From Arthrobacter sp. 31Y (GTDB lineage Bacteria > Actinomycetota > Actinomycetes > Actinomycetales > Micrococcaceae), in the NCBI RefSeq assembly GCF_000526335.1, contig NZ_JAFW01000001.1:3968001-4032000 (forward strand): a DNA stretch of 64,000 nt, read 5' to 3'. Below are positions 1 to 9,352 of this stretch, one piece after another. Position 1 is the stretch's first letter. The number at the start of each line of letters is the position of its first letter. Under the pieces are notes generated by a model. That model had not been told where the DNA came from, made no database searches, and saw only the letters and a list, made by a program, of their open reading frames with translations. The position numbers were made by a program, and so were the translations under genes.

Positions 1-2621
1 TTCCCGGGATTGGCCAGCAGGTTCCCACACTCGCCAAGGACGAGGTGGTGGAACTTGTCTCAGGCCAGTCCGTCACGGTGAACCTCTCCGAGTGGGTCAA
101 GGTCCGGGAAGGACGCTCACCGCGCCTTACCCAGACCGATCGCATCAAGCTCATCGGTGCTGACGGCAGCGATCCCATAGCCAACGGTGGTACTGCGTTG
201 AAGTACACCGCCGGAGCGGAATACGTGGGCCCCGGCTCCATCAGCTTTGAAGTCACTGACGGAACAGGCCCGGATGACCCCAACGGCCTCAAATCGACGC
301 TGAGCATTCGCACCAAAGTTCTGCCCGATCCCAACAAGAACAACCCTCCCGTCCTCCTGGGCAGCGACGTGGAAGTTCCCAAGGGAGACTCTGCCAGCCT
401 GGATCTGGAGAAGCTGACGTCGGATCCGGACTCGGATGACGTGCAGAACATGAGCTACGAGCTGGTGGGCGATGCCCAAGGCGGCTTCAGGGTGAATGTG
501 GACGGCAAGACGCTCAAGGTCTCCGCGGACGATTCCGTGCAGATCGGGCAGACGGGCACCGTCCAAGTGAAGGCAAAGGACCGGCGCGGACTGGAAGCCG
601 TGGCAACCTACAAGCTGTCATTGTCGGCCTCCAACAGGCCCAAACCCGTGGCCAACGACGATGCTGAGCCGGATGCCCAATCCGGAAAGCCAGTGACCGT
701 AAATGTTTTGGCAAATGATTCCAATCCGTTCCCGGACACTGCGCTGAAGATCGTCTCAGCGGTGACCGAAACGGGCCAGGGAACCGCTGACGTCGGGGGA
801 GACAGTGTCACCGTCACCCCTGCCGGCGGATTCACCGGCACCATGGTGGTGGCCTACACGGTGCAGGATAAGACCGGCGAGATTTCCCGGTACGCTACTG
901 CCCGCATCCGTCTGACCGTCAAGGACAAGCCGGCCGCGCCCACTACGCCTTTGGCCCAAAGCGTGGGGGACCAGACCGCGTTGCTGACGTGGAACGCGCC
1001 ACCTGATCGTGGCTCACCCATCACCAAGTACACGGTGTACGGGGAGAACGGCTTCACGCAGGACTGCCCCGCGAATACGTGTACCTTGACTGGGCTGACC
1101 AACAACGTGAAGTACCACTTCGCCGTCACCGCAACCAACGCGATCGACGAATCTGAGCGTTCCCCGGTGTCAGCGGAGGTCCGTCCGGACGTCAAACCGG
1201 ACACCCCTGTGGCACCGACCCTGAAGTTTGGCGACAAGCAGCTTTCCGTGGCGTGGATTGCTCCTGCCAGCAAGGGCTCGCCCATCAAGTCCTACGATCT
1301 TGAGATCTCGCCTGCTCCCGCCGGCCAGAACCCGCAGATCCAGAACCTCACAGGCAACAGCCATGTGTGGACCGGACTGACCAACGGCGTGGCCTACAAG
1401 GTGCGCGTCCTGGCCCGGAACGACGCCAAGGAACCGTCGGAATGGAGCACGTACTCCGCTGCGGAGATTCCTGCTGGCGTGCCGGCAACTCCCGGGGCTC
1501 CCTCGGTGGTAGGTGCAGGTTCTGTGGATTCACGAAGCCAACTGCAGGTCAGCTGGGCAGCGCCGAATAACAATGGTGATGCCGTGTCTACTTACACCCT
1601 GACGACCTACCGAGGTGGCGCTGTTGTAGCGTCGCAAGCCGTGGCGGCGACGTCACAAAATGTGACGGTAGACAACTCCGAAGCTGACTACTCGTTCACA
1701 GTGTCGGCTACCAACAAAGCCGGTGTCAGCGGCGTCAGCCAGCAGTCAGCGGCCATCCGTGCTGCGGGCAAACCAGGCATAGTGGGCGCCCCATCGGCTG
1801 CCTTGGTGGAGACCAACGCTGATGGCGGCAAGATTCAGGTGACGTTCAACCCGTTGGCGGGTACGGAACGCAACGGCTCCAACGTCAATGAGATCAGCTA
1901 TCGGTACGCTCTCACTTCCGGGGGAGGTAGCGGAACAATTGCCCCTGGCGGAGCTGTTGTTGCAGCCGCCAACGGGACGGACACGGCAGTGGTCGTGTGG
2001 GCAGTCTCCTCACGAAACCCTACGCCCGGTGACAGAAGCCCCGCATCAAACACTGTCAATCCCTATGGGCTTGCAGCTGCACCCGTGGTGACCGGAAGCA
2101 AGAGCAGTGGTGTTGGCGACAAGACGGTGTCTTGGACCTGGAGTGCCCCCAGCGGTAATGGGCGGCCTGTGACCGGGTATCAGTACAGCCTTGACGGTGG
2201 AGCCTGGACGGCCACAGATCAAAGGTCCCTCTCAAGAAGTGTGGGCTACAGCCAGACGGTCACGCTTCAGGTGCGCGCGATCAGCGGCGGCCAAGCCGGC
2301 CGGGTGGGTAGTGATACATCCCGCAGCGGTGCCGAACCGCCTCCGCCGCCACCGCCTAACCCGCCGGCGCCCTCACAGATCCAGGCCCACAACAGCACCT
2401 GCCCGGGAAAGCCCGGCCAACCGGACTCGTACAACCCCAGCGGGCCCACGTGTGGAGTCGGCTGGGTGGAGCGGTCCTGGGGCTGGATCGATGTCACCTG
2501 CAGGCAGGACATTTACCGCAACGGGACGCCTTGGTACAAGCTGAACGGATCGCCGAAGAGCGGTTGGTTCGTAAAGTCAACCACCGTAGATGTCCGCAAC
2601 GGCGTGCCACCACCTTGCTGA
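1..2621 (+). CDS. Ig-like/fibronectin type III surface protein, 3' part (5' end outside window)
   Basis: The reading frame is open from the window edge with no stop upstream of the first possible start (GTG at 45), so the true start is outside the window. At least 858 residues are visible. The N-terminal part has cadherin/Ig-like modules, including a repeat of the VAND-D...VNVLAND type near residues 200-225. Several fibronectin type III modules follow (TWNAPP-x-GSPI and AVTATN signatures, roughly residues 300-760). A Pro-rich linker then leads to a Cys-containing C-terminal domain of about 85 residues with many Trp. No sortase motif or C-terminal membrane segment is visible. It is probably extracellular, anchored upstream, and acts in adhesion or envelope scaffolding. 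The gene precedes moxR on the same strand, 67 nt away. Family level only; the ligand is unknown. Confidence 0.8.
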   Translation, partial: PGIGQQVPTLAKDEVVELVSGQSVTVNLSEWVKVREGRSPRLTQTDRIKLIGADGSDPIANGGTALKYTAGAEYVGPGSISFEVTDGTGPDDPNGLKSTLSIRTKVLPDPNKNNPPVLLGSDVEVPKGDSASLDLEKLTSDPDSDDVQNMSYELVGDAQGGFRVNVDGKTLKVSADDSVQIGQTGTVQVKAKDRRGLEAVATYKLSLSASNRPKPVANDDAEPDAQSGKPVTVNVLANDSNPFPDTALKIVSAVTETGQGTADVGGDSVTVTPAGGFTGTMVVAYTVQDKTGEISRYATARIRLTVKDKPAAPTTPLAQSVGDQTALLTWNAPPDRGSPITKYTVYGENGFTQDCPANTCTLTGLTNNVKYHFAVTATNAIDESERSPVSAEVRPDVKPDTPVAPTLKFGDKQLSVAWIAPASKGSPIKSYDLEISPAPAGQNPQIQNLTGNSHVWTGLTNGVAYKVRVLARNDAKEPSEWSTYSAAEIPAGVPATPGAPSVVGAGSVDSRSQLQVSWAAPNNNGDAVSTYTLTTYRGGAVVASQAVAATSQNVTVDNSEADYSFTVSATNKAGVSGVSQQSAAIRAAGKPGIVGAPSAALVETNADGGKIQVTFNPLAGTERNGSNVNEISYRYALTSGGGSGTIAPGGAVVAAANGTDTAVVVWAVSSRNPTPGDRSPASNTVNPYGLAAAPVVTGSKSSGVGDKTVSWTWSAPSGNGRPVTGYQYSLDGGAWTATDQRSLSRSVGYSQTVTLQVRAISGGQAGRVGSDTSRSGAEPPPPPPPNPPAPSQIQAHNSTCPGKPGQPDSYNPSGPTCGVGWVERSWGWIDVTCRQDIYRNGTPWYKLNGSPKSGWFVKSTTVDVRNGVPPPC

Positions 2622-2688
2622 CCCATCGCCGGCCCAACGCAATAACCCAACAACTAACACCTCCATACCCAAGGAACAGGATCAACCG

Positions 2689-3660
2689 ATGACCATGACA
2701 AACGAGCAGGCCGCCTGGTTTGCAGAGACGTTCGAGAAGCTCGTTGCCAACGTGGGCAAGGCCGTATTGGGCAAGGAACACGTCATCCGGCTGACCTTCA
2801 CCGCCATGATGGCCGAAGGTCACGTCCTGTTTGAAGACGCACCGGGCACGGGTAAGACCTCCCTGGCGCGTGCCTTGGCCGCGACGGTTCAGGGTTCGCA
2901 CAACCGTATTCAGTTCACGCCTGACCTTCTGCCTTCTGACGTAACAGGTGTGACCATTTACGATCAGAAGACCCAGAAGTTTGAGTTCCACAAGGGCCCG
3001 GTGTTCAACAACATCGTCCTGGCTGACGAAATCAACCGTGCCTCACCTAAGACGCAGTCCGCGTTGCTGGAGGTCATGGAGGAATCGCGCGTGACCGTGG
3101 ACGGCACCACGTACGAGGCAGGCCGCCCGTTCATGGTCCTGGCCACCCAGAACCCCATTGAACAGGCAGGCACCTACCGCCTGCCCGAGGCCCAGCTGGA
3201 CCGCTTCCTCATCAAGACCTCCATCGGCTACCCGGACCACGCTTCAACCGTCCGGCTGCTGGGCGGGGCCAACCTGAAGGATCGCTCGAAGGACCTTACG
3301 CCGTTGATCACCACCCAGGCCGTGGCTGACATGGCGGACCTGGCAGCCACAACCCACGTGGACACTGCGGTGCTGGAGTACATCTCGCGTCTTTGCGAAG
3401 AGACCCGCAGCGCCGGAGAAACCAGGCTGGGTGTTTCCGTCCGTGGCGCTCTGGCCATGGTCCGCGCTGCGAAGGTGTGGGCAGCCAGCCAGGGCCGCAA
3501 CTTCGTGCTGCCGGATGACATCAAGGAACTCGCTCCGGTGGTGTGGACGCACCGTCTGGTGATGGACCCCGAGGCAGAATTCTCCGGGGCAACACCCGAG
3601 GTGGTACTCAGCCGCGTCCTCGCCGACGTCGCTGCACCGCAGCAACGCGCCAGCGCATAG
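2689..3660 (+). CDS. MoxR-family AAA+ ATPase
   Basis: Encodes 323 residues, the usual MoxR length. Walker A is APGTGKT (51-57), Walker B LADEIN (111-116) and the sensor-type motif ATQNPIE (152-158), followed by the MoxR lid. ATG 2689 is chosen because an AGGAACAGG ribosome site lies just upstream; the frame stays open to 2590, but that part overlaps the preceding gene and looks unlike MoxR. MoxR proteins are chaperone-like ATPases commonly encoded with DUF58 and transglutaminase proteins, as here, and are thought to assemble or activate envelope complexes. The stop codon lies inside an 18-bp tandem repeat. Confidence 0.93.
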   Translation: MTMTNEQAAWFAETFEKLVANVGKAVLGKEHVIRLTFTAMMAEGHVLFEDAPGTGKTSLARALAATVQGSHNRIQFTPDLLPSDVTGVTIYDQKTQKFEFHKGPVFNNIVLADEINRASPKTQSALLEVMEESRVTVDGTTYEAGRPFMVLATQNPIEQAGTYRLPEAQLDRFLIKTSIGYPDHASTVRLLGGANLKDRSKDLTPLITTQAVADMADLAATTHVDTAVLEYISRLCEETRSAGETRLGVSVRGALAMVRAAKVWAASQGRNFVLPDDIKELAPVVWTHRLVMDPEAEFSGATPEVVLSRVLADVAAPQQRASA

Positions 3661-3718
3661 ACCAGCGCCAGCGCTTAAACCGGCGCCAGCGCTTAAACCG
3701 GCGCCAGCGACTGGCACC
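3647..3718 (+). repeat. 18-bp tandem repeat spanning the moxR stop codon
   Basis: Four consecutive 18-bp units begin GCGCCAGCG at 3647, 3665, 3683 and 3701. Units 2 and 3 are identical, and unit 4 diverges after its first half. Unit 1 contains the moxR TAG. A similar 18-bp duplication, coding for GQSNKR twice, occurs about 180 bp further on inside the DUF58 gene (about 3895-3930). Confidence 0.85.
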
Positions 3719-3772
3719 CCGCCTCCAGACCCGACCCCGTTCAATCGCACCAGCTCAAACAAAGGCCCCTAC

Positions 3773-5194
3773 ATGTCCTCCAGCACACCCCTGAACAGGG
3801 CTGCTGATTCGCTCAAACGCGCAACGTCTGCGCTTGGCGACAAGATGCGCTCCCTGCGCGGCCCTGGCAGTGAGCCGGGGAAGCGTCCCGGCCAGTCGAA
3901 CAAGCGCGGCCAGTCGAACAAGCGCGGCCAGACCAGTAAGCTCCATCCAGCTGCGGTGTGGTCCGAAGCTGCCGGAACCGCAGGCGATTTCCTCTCGCCG
4001 GCGTGGAGCAGAGTCCGGGCTGTGTGGCTGAAGTTCGTCTGGCCCGTCCTCGCTGTGGTGAGCCTCCTGGGCTGGGTAGTGTTAGCTGCCTCGATCGGGC
4101 TCTGGTGGGCAGGGCAGGCGTGGGGCTGGCAGGAGGCCAAGTCTGCCGCGATGGTGGCTTTCCTGTTGTTCCTTCTGGCCATCGGCTTCATTGTGGGCCG
4201 TTCGGCGTATGGTGTGGTCCTGGACCTCGCCCGCACCCGGGTAGCGGTGGGGGACGATGCTGTGGGCAGCATTGCCGTGTCCAATGTTTCCACCAGGCCG
4301 TTGTTGCCTGCGGCTTTGGAGCTCCCGGTGGGTTCCAATACAGCCGTTTTCCATTTGCCCCGTATGAAGCCTGCCCAGGTTCATGAGGATCTTTTCACCA
4401 TTCCCACAGCCCGGCGTGCAGTGATCGTGGTGGGTCCGGTCCGGTCTGTGCGCGCCGACCCCCTTCACTTGCTGCGCCGTCGCGTCATGTGGACTGATCC
4501 GGTGGACTTGTTCGTGCACCCCCGCACCGTTTCTCTGGGCAGCTCGGCGGCAGGTTTTATCCGCGACCTTGAGGGCATGCCCACTACGGAACTGTCCAGC
4601 GCGGACGTCTCCTTCCATGCTTTGCGCGATTACGTTCCGGGCGACGATCGGCGCCACATCCACTGGAAGACCACAGCCCGCACCAACAAGCTCATGGTCC
4701 GCCAGTTCGAGGAAACCCGACGCGCGCACCTTGCCATCTCTTTGTCCATCAACACAGATGAGTACGACTCCGAGGCGGAGTTCGAGATGGCTGTTTCAGT
4801 GGGCGCTTCCATTGGCCGCCAGGCCATCCGGGAGCAGCGTGACTTGGACGTCCTGACCCAAAAGGGGCCGCTCCGCTGTGAAACGGGCCGAAACCTGCTG
4901 GACGACATGACCAGGATCGTCGGGGCACCCATGCGGAAAACCGCCGTCGACCTCGCCCGCACCCTTGCAGATACTGTCCCCAACGCCTCCGTGGTGTTCT
5001 TCGTGGTGGGCAGCCACATTACTGCCACGCAGCTGCGCACGGCAGCTGCGTCTGTGCCTCCCGGCGTGCGGAGCCTGGCGGTGCGGGTTCAACCCGGTGC
5101 CGCGCCGTCGAGGGCCAACATCGCAGACCTGACGGTCCTGACTGTCGGCGACCTGGACGATCTCGCCATTGTTCTTCGAAAGGCGGCAGCATGA
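3773..5194 (+). CDS. DUF58 domain membrane protein
   Basis: Encodes 473 residues. A basic N-terminal tail carries a duplicated GQSNKR motif (40-51), then two membrane segments at about 91-112 and 126-148. The DUF58 core follows; its hallmark LRDYVPGDD-RR-IHWK lies near residues 284-300, leading into a vWA-like fold. DUF58 proteins are regular partners of MoxR ATPases and transglutaminase-like membrane proteins, which fits both neighbours. The gene lies 112 nt after moxR and overlaps the next gene by 4 nt (ATGA), implying translational coupling. The molecular activity of the family is not established. Confidence 0.9.
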   Translation: MSSSTPLNRAADSLKRATSALGDKMRSLRGPGSEPGKRPGQSNKRGQSNKRGQTSKLHPAAVWSEAAGTAGDFLSPAWSRVRAVWLKFVWPVLAVVSLLGWVVLAASIGLWWAGQAWGWQEAKSAAMVAFLLFLLAIGFIVGRSAYGVVLDLARTRVAVGDDAVGSIAVSNVSTRPLLPAALELPVGSNTAVFHLPRMKPAQVHEDLFTIPTARRAVIVVGPVRSVRADPLHLLRRRVMWTDPVDLFVHPRTVSLGSSAAGFIRDLEGMPTTELSSADVSFHALRDYVPGDDRRHIHWKTTARTNKLMVRQFEETRRAHLAISLSINTDEYDSEAEFEMAVSVGASIGRQAIREQRDLDVLTQKGPLRCETGRNLLDDMTRIVGAPMRKTAVDLARTLADTVPNASVVFFVVGSHITATQLRTAAASVPPGVRSLAVRVQPGAAPSRANIADLTVLTVGDLDDLAIVLRKAAA

Positions 5195-7704
5195 GCACCG
5201 CGCCCAATCTTCGTCCCCGCGCAAAAGAAGCCCGCGCAGCCAAGGGCACCCGCGCTGCCCAAGGTTCCAGGTCCGCGGCCAGGGCCAAGGGTGGATCCAT
5301 CTTCAGCGACGGCCGGCCGTTGTGGCATTTTGCCGTTGACTGCGGTGCGCTTCTGGTGCTGCTGTTCCTTGGCGTCCTCGGGTTCACGCTGAGCTTCGGG
5401 GGAGACGCTCATTTCCTCGTCGCAGGTTTGGGTGGCGTGCTGCTGGGGCTGGGGATCGCAGTCCTCAACGCGCACCTCCGCTTGGGGCTGTTGATCACCA
5501 CTGCGGTGACGTTCGGTGCCTACATGGTCTTCGGATCGGCGCTTGCAGTGCCGGACTCGGCAGTTTTGGGATTCCTGCCCAGCCTTGACTCCTTGCGGAC
5601 GTTGCTGCTGGGCATCGTCTTTGCCTGGAAGGACATGCTGACTGTCGGCGTACCCGTGGGAACTGCGAACGGCATGCTCATTGTGCCGTTCCTGAGCTCG
5701 CTGGTGACGGCGCTGGCCGCGGGGTTGCTCACCTGGCGTCTGAAGAGCCCGTACTGGCCGTTGCTTCCTGTGCTGGTCCTGTTCGTCACCGGCATCGCCT
5801 TCAGTACCAGCGCGGGCTTCCTCAACGTGGAGCGTGGCGTCTCTCTGACCATTGTGTCCATTGTGTGGGCCACGTTCCGCCGCGACGTACTCCGCCGGAA
5901 CAGCACCAAAGCCGTTTCGGCCAACAGGCCGGATTCCGACGCCGCCACCGCCCGGCGCGGGCAGCTCCGTCGCCTGGGTACTGCTGCAGCCGTGATCGCC
6001 GTTGCGGTGGGCGTCACCGCAATCGCCTCGCCCTTGGTCACGGCCAGCGATGACCGCAAGGTTCTCCGCAACACGATCGTTCCGCCTTTCGACCCCCGGG
6101 ATTACATCACCCCGCTGGCGAGTTTCCGCAGCTTCGTCAAGGACGAGAAGGACAGCACGCTCTTCACGGTCAAGGGCTTGCCGAAGGATGCCCGTGTCCG
6201 GCTGGCTGCACTGGATGCCTTCAACGGCCTGAACTACACCATGGACCCCAACAGTTCCGGCAACTTCAGCAAGGTGGGCGATGCCCGTTCGCTGAACACG
6301 CTGGCAGACTCCGGGAGCCCGGTGCAGGGAACCAATTACACGCTGGACATCACCGTGGAGGACTATCAGGGATACTTCGTACCGGGTGGCCGACACACCA
6401 CAGGTATGAGTTTTGCAGACACGTCCGGCGCAGCTTCGGGGCTCTACTTCAATGCCGGCACGGACACTGCCGTGACCACCAAGGGTCTGTCCAAGGGCGA
6501 GAACTACACCGTGCAGGTATCGGACCCCGGGACGCTGGAGCACGGACAGCTCACACAGTACGACTTTGCGAAGCTCACGCTGCCCGAGGCGGAGGAAGTG
6601 CCGCCGATCGTGGCATCGCAGGCGAACCAGCTTTCGGAGGATGCACCCACGGCCATTGACCGCGTGCGGCAGATCGAGGCGCACTTCCAGAAAAGCGGTG
6701 CTTTCAGCAACGGCCTGGTAGCTGAAGGACAGCTCCCCAGCCTTCCGGGCCACAGCGCTGCGCGCGTTCGCAACATGCTTTCCGCCAAGCAAATGCTCGG
6801 CGACGACGAACAATACGCCGTGTCCATGTCCCTCATGCTCCGCCATCTTGGCATTCCGTCCCGCGTGGTCATGGGGTTCTATCCGGATCCCAAGAGCCCC
6901 GAAAATGGCGCCGGCGACATCAAGATTACGGGCAAGGACGTCCACGCTTGGGTTGAAGTAGCGTTCGACCGCGTGGGATGGGTTACCTTCGATCCCACCC
7001 CGCCTAAGGACAATGTGCCCATCCCTCCGGACCCGGAAAACAAGTCCAAACCCAAGCCTCAGGTGCTGCAGCCGCCGCCCCCGCCGCAGGAGCCCGCAGA
7101 CCTGCCGCCGGACTCCACCCCGGATGCGCTGGATGCAGACGAGAAGAAGAACAACCCGTGGCTTTTCTGGGGTCCGCTGCTCGCGGCTATTGGCGTGGCA
7201 CTGATTCCCTTGGGGATCCTCGCCTTGCCGCTGCTGCTGATTCTGCTGCTGAAATCACGACGCCGGAAGGCCCGTTTCCGTGATGGCCACCCGGCCCAGC
7301 GGGTTGGCGCTGGGTGGAACGAAGTGCTGAGCCTGGTCACCGACATGGGTGCCTCGATTGACAACAAGTCCACCAGGCGTGAATCGGCGTCGGTCATTGC
7401 TGACGCGTTTCCTACTACCGGAACTACCACCACCCTGCTGGCCCACCGGGCCGACGCAGCTGTGTTCGGCGCGGGCCAGCCCAGTGAGGACCAGGTCAAG
7501 GAGTACTGGGAGATCGTTGATACATCATTGACGGACATCACGGGAAGCGTCGGTTTCTGGAAACGGCAGCAGGCACGGTTCTCGCCGCGCTCGTTGCTCT
7601 CAGATGGCCGCGCGGCCCTTCGCCGCCGGCAACAGAGCACCACTGAACCTGCCAAGCGCCGCTTTACATTGCCGTTCAAGAAGGACATCACCGATGAGCA
7701 ATGA
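5191..7704 (+). CDS. Transglutaminase-like membrane protein, probably catalytically inactive
   Basis: Encodes 837 residues with the architecture of DUF3488/TgpA-type proteins. A basic cytosolic N-terminus precedes several membrane helices (about 45-240), then a large extracytoplasmic region with a transglutaminase-like core (about 480-605), a Pro-rich stretch, one more membrane helix (about 655-685) and a cytosolic tail. In the core the position normally held by the catalytic Cys reads GDDEQYA, with Asp539 in place of Cys. The His (DVHAW, His585) and Asp (FDPTP, Asp601) are kept. A peptidase or transglutaminase reaction is therefore doubtful, and a binding role is more likely. It overlaps DUF58 by 4 nt and the next gene by 11 nt. 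Confidence 0.9.
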   Translation: MSTAPNLRPRAKEARAAKGTRAAQGSRSAARAKGGSIFSDGRPLWHFAVDCGALLVLLFLGVLGFTLSFGGDAHFLVAGLGGVLLGLGIAVLNAHLRLGLLITTAVTFGAYMVFGSALAVPDSAVLGFLPSLDSLRTLLLGIVFAWKDMLTVGVPVGTANGMLIVPFLSSLVTALAAGLLTWRLKSPYWPLLPVLVLFVTGIAFSTSAGFLNVERGVSLTIVSIVWATFRRDVLRRNSTKAVSANRPDSDAATARRGQLRRLGTAAAVIAVAVGVTAIASPLVTASDDRKVLRNTIVPPFDPRDYITPLASFRSFVKDEKDSTLFTVKGLPKDARVRLAALDAFNGLNYTMDPNSSGNFSKVGDARSLNTLADSGSPVQGTNYTLDITVEDYQGYFVPGGRHTTGMSFADTSGAASGLYFNAGTDTAVTTKGLSKGENYTVQVSDPGTLEHGQLTQYDFAKLTLPEAEEVPPIVASQANQLSEDAPTAIDRVRQIEAHFQKSGAFSNGLVAEGQLPSLPGHSAARVRNMLSAKQMLGDDEQYAVSMSLMLRHLGIPSRVVMGFYPDPKSPENGAGDIKITGKDVHAWVEVAFDRVGWVTFDPTPPKDNVPIPPDPENKSKPKPQVLQPPPPPQEPADLPPDSTPDALDADEKKNNPWLFWGPLLAAIGVALIPLGILALPLLLILLLKSRRRKARFRDGHPAQRVGAGWNEVLSLVTDMGASIDNKSTRRESASVIADAFPTTGTTTTLLAHRADAAVFGAGQPSEDQVKEYWEIVDTSLTDITGSVGFWKRQQARFSPRSLLSDGRAALRRRQQSTTEPAKRRFTLPFKKDITDEQ

Positions 7705-9352
7705 GACAGAACTTTGCCCGGCTTGCCGGCATCCGGTCCGTCCTGGCGCGACGTTTTGCACTCAGTGCGGTTCACCGCTGAATAACCGTGGCGCCCGCAA
7801 GGAAGGCAACATCAACCATGCCCAGAAGGCGGCGTTGGAGTTCGCCAACCGGCATGGTTTCTCCGATCCCGGTAGTATCTCGGTAGTGTCGGCTCCGGCG
7901 TCGCCGATGCAGCACGGTGCAAAGACCACGCCGGACCGTATGCCTGGGCCAGGGGGAGGGACCACAATGACCACCAAGCTCGAATTGGCGCCCGCCTCTG
8001 CCGGAAAACGCCTGGGCGCAGCTGTGCTGGACTGGCTGGGACCCTTTGCCGTGCTTGCCACCACCTTCGCTATTGGTATTGCCGGCATCACGCAGACCCG
8101 CAGGAACGGCTTCATCGTCTATGACACGGGCCTGCTGGTTCTCCTGGGAAGCATCGGTCTTGGCGTGACCGTGGTGTACACCTTTGTCATTCTTGGGCTG
8201 GAGGCGAAGTCCGGAAACACCATCGGAAACCAGCTCATGGGCATCCGCAGCGCGGATTCTGATGGTTATGCGCCGGGCGCTGGTGTTGTTTTTGTTCGTG
8301 GAATTCTCACCGGCGGCCTCTTGCTGCTGGGCTCCATTGTTGCCGTCATCTTGTCGGCGCTCGGATTGATCGGCCTAGTCCTCTGGATCGCCTTGCCGCT
8401 GATGTTCCTTGGTGTTGTATGGGCTGTCCTTGTGGTCATCTCCAACGCCTGGGACACGAACGGCAAGCTGCGGGGCTGGCAGGACAAAGCGGCAAAGTCG
8501 TTGGTCTTTGATGTCAATGCGGGCCGCAATCCGGTGACCACCGGAGGCATTCAAGGTCCGTACAGTTTCGCCCCCATGGATCTCCCGCCGGTTCAACCCG
8601 TAGCTTCCCCGGTACCGTCAGGACCGGCGTCGGGTCCCCGGCCCAACGGCAGCGTACCGACTGCCCCTGCCCAGACCGCGCCGGACCAGGCTGCCCCGGC
8701 CCACACCGCCTCGGCCACTGCAGCCCATGCACCTCCAGCACAGGCATCTCCCATGCACACCACTCCTGCGACGCCGGCCGTGCAGCCCTCCCATGATCCG
8801 AACCAATGGCGCCCGCCGTCGATGCCCTTCCCACCGGCACCGCACACAGCGGCAGCGCCGCAAGCGCCGGCACCGCAACCCCCGGCGGTGCAAGCACCCG
8901 CACCGCATGCCCCGGCGCCGCAGGCAGTGACGATCACGCCCCAAGACACTCTTGCGGTCACCGCTCACCCGGACGACGACGTGGAGCGCACCCAGATGCG
9001 CCCGGGCGCTGCCCGTGCCCAGGCCGTCCTGCGGATCCGGGTAGATGACGGACAGGACATCCAACTGGGCGGGTCAGTACTCCTCGGACGTAATCCGGCA
9101 CCACAGGCCGGGGAATCGGTGGAGCAACTACTGCCCGTGACGGATCCTGGCCGGTCCATCTCCAAAACGCATCTGCATCTGCGTGTCGATGGCGACGGTG
9201 TCTGGGTCACAGACCGTAATTCCACCAATGGCAGCGCTGTCACCACGCCGGACGGTTTGCAAACCAGGCTCAACCCCGGCGAAGCAAGTTTTGTCCGTCC
9301 CGGTTCCACCGTTCACTTTGGGGACCGTTCCTTCCACCTAGGACAAGCATGA
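7694..9352 (+). CDS. Zinc-ribbon / RDD / FHA domain membrane protein
   Basis: Encodes 552 residues from ATG 7694. This start is chosen because the protein then opens directly with a zinc ribbon (Cys8, Cys11, Cys22, Cys25); the frame upstream only covers the previous gene. An RDD-type membrane domain follows with hydrophobic helices between about 110 and 260. A Pro/Ala-rich linker of about 130 residues leads to a C-terminal FHA domain (about 450-550) with LLGRNP, SISKTHLHL and DRNSTNGS motifs. FHA domains bind phosphothreonine, so it is a plausible target of the kinase encoded 3 kb downstream. It overlaps both neighbours. Confidence 0.88.
   Translation: MSNETELCPACRHPVRPGATFCTQCGSPLNNRGARKEGNINHAQKAALEFANRHGFSDPGSISVVSAPASPMQHGAKTTPDRMPGPGGGTTMTTKLELAPASAGKRLGAAVLDWLGPFAVLATTFAIGIAGITQTRRNGFIVYDTGLLVLLGSIGLGVTVVYTFVILGLEAKSGNTIGNQLMGIRSADSDGYAPGAGVVFVRGILTGGLLLLGSIVAVILSALGLIGLVLWIALPLMFLGVVWAVLVVISNAWDTNGKLRGWQDKAAKSLVFDVNAGRNPVTTGGIQGPYSFAPMDLPPVQPVASPVPSGPASGPRPNGSVPTAPAQTAPDQAAPAHTASATAAHAPPAQASPMHTTPATPAVQPSHDPNQWRPPSMPFPPAPHTAAAPQAPAPQPPAVQAPAPHAPAPQAVTITPQDTLAVTAHPDDDVERTQMRPGAARAQAVLRIRVDDGQDIQLGGSVLLGRNPAPQAGESVEQLLPVTDPGRSISKTHLHLRVDGDGVWVTDRNSTNGSAVTTPDGLQTRLNPGEASFVRPGSTVHFGDRSFHLGQA

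Noticed and set aside
2590-2688. Upstream extension of moxR
   Set aside because: It overlaps the preceding gene and lacks a ribosome site; ATG 2689 has one and gives family length.
5089-6945. Long minus-strand ORF (618 codons) opposite the transglutaminase gene
   Set aside because: Low-complexity His/Gln/Arg-rich product with no domain; it mirrors the high-GC third codon positions of the real gene.
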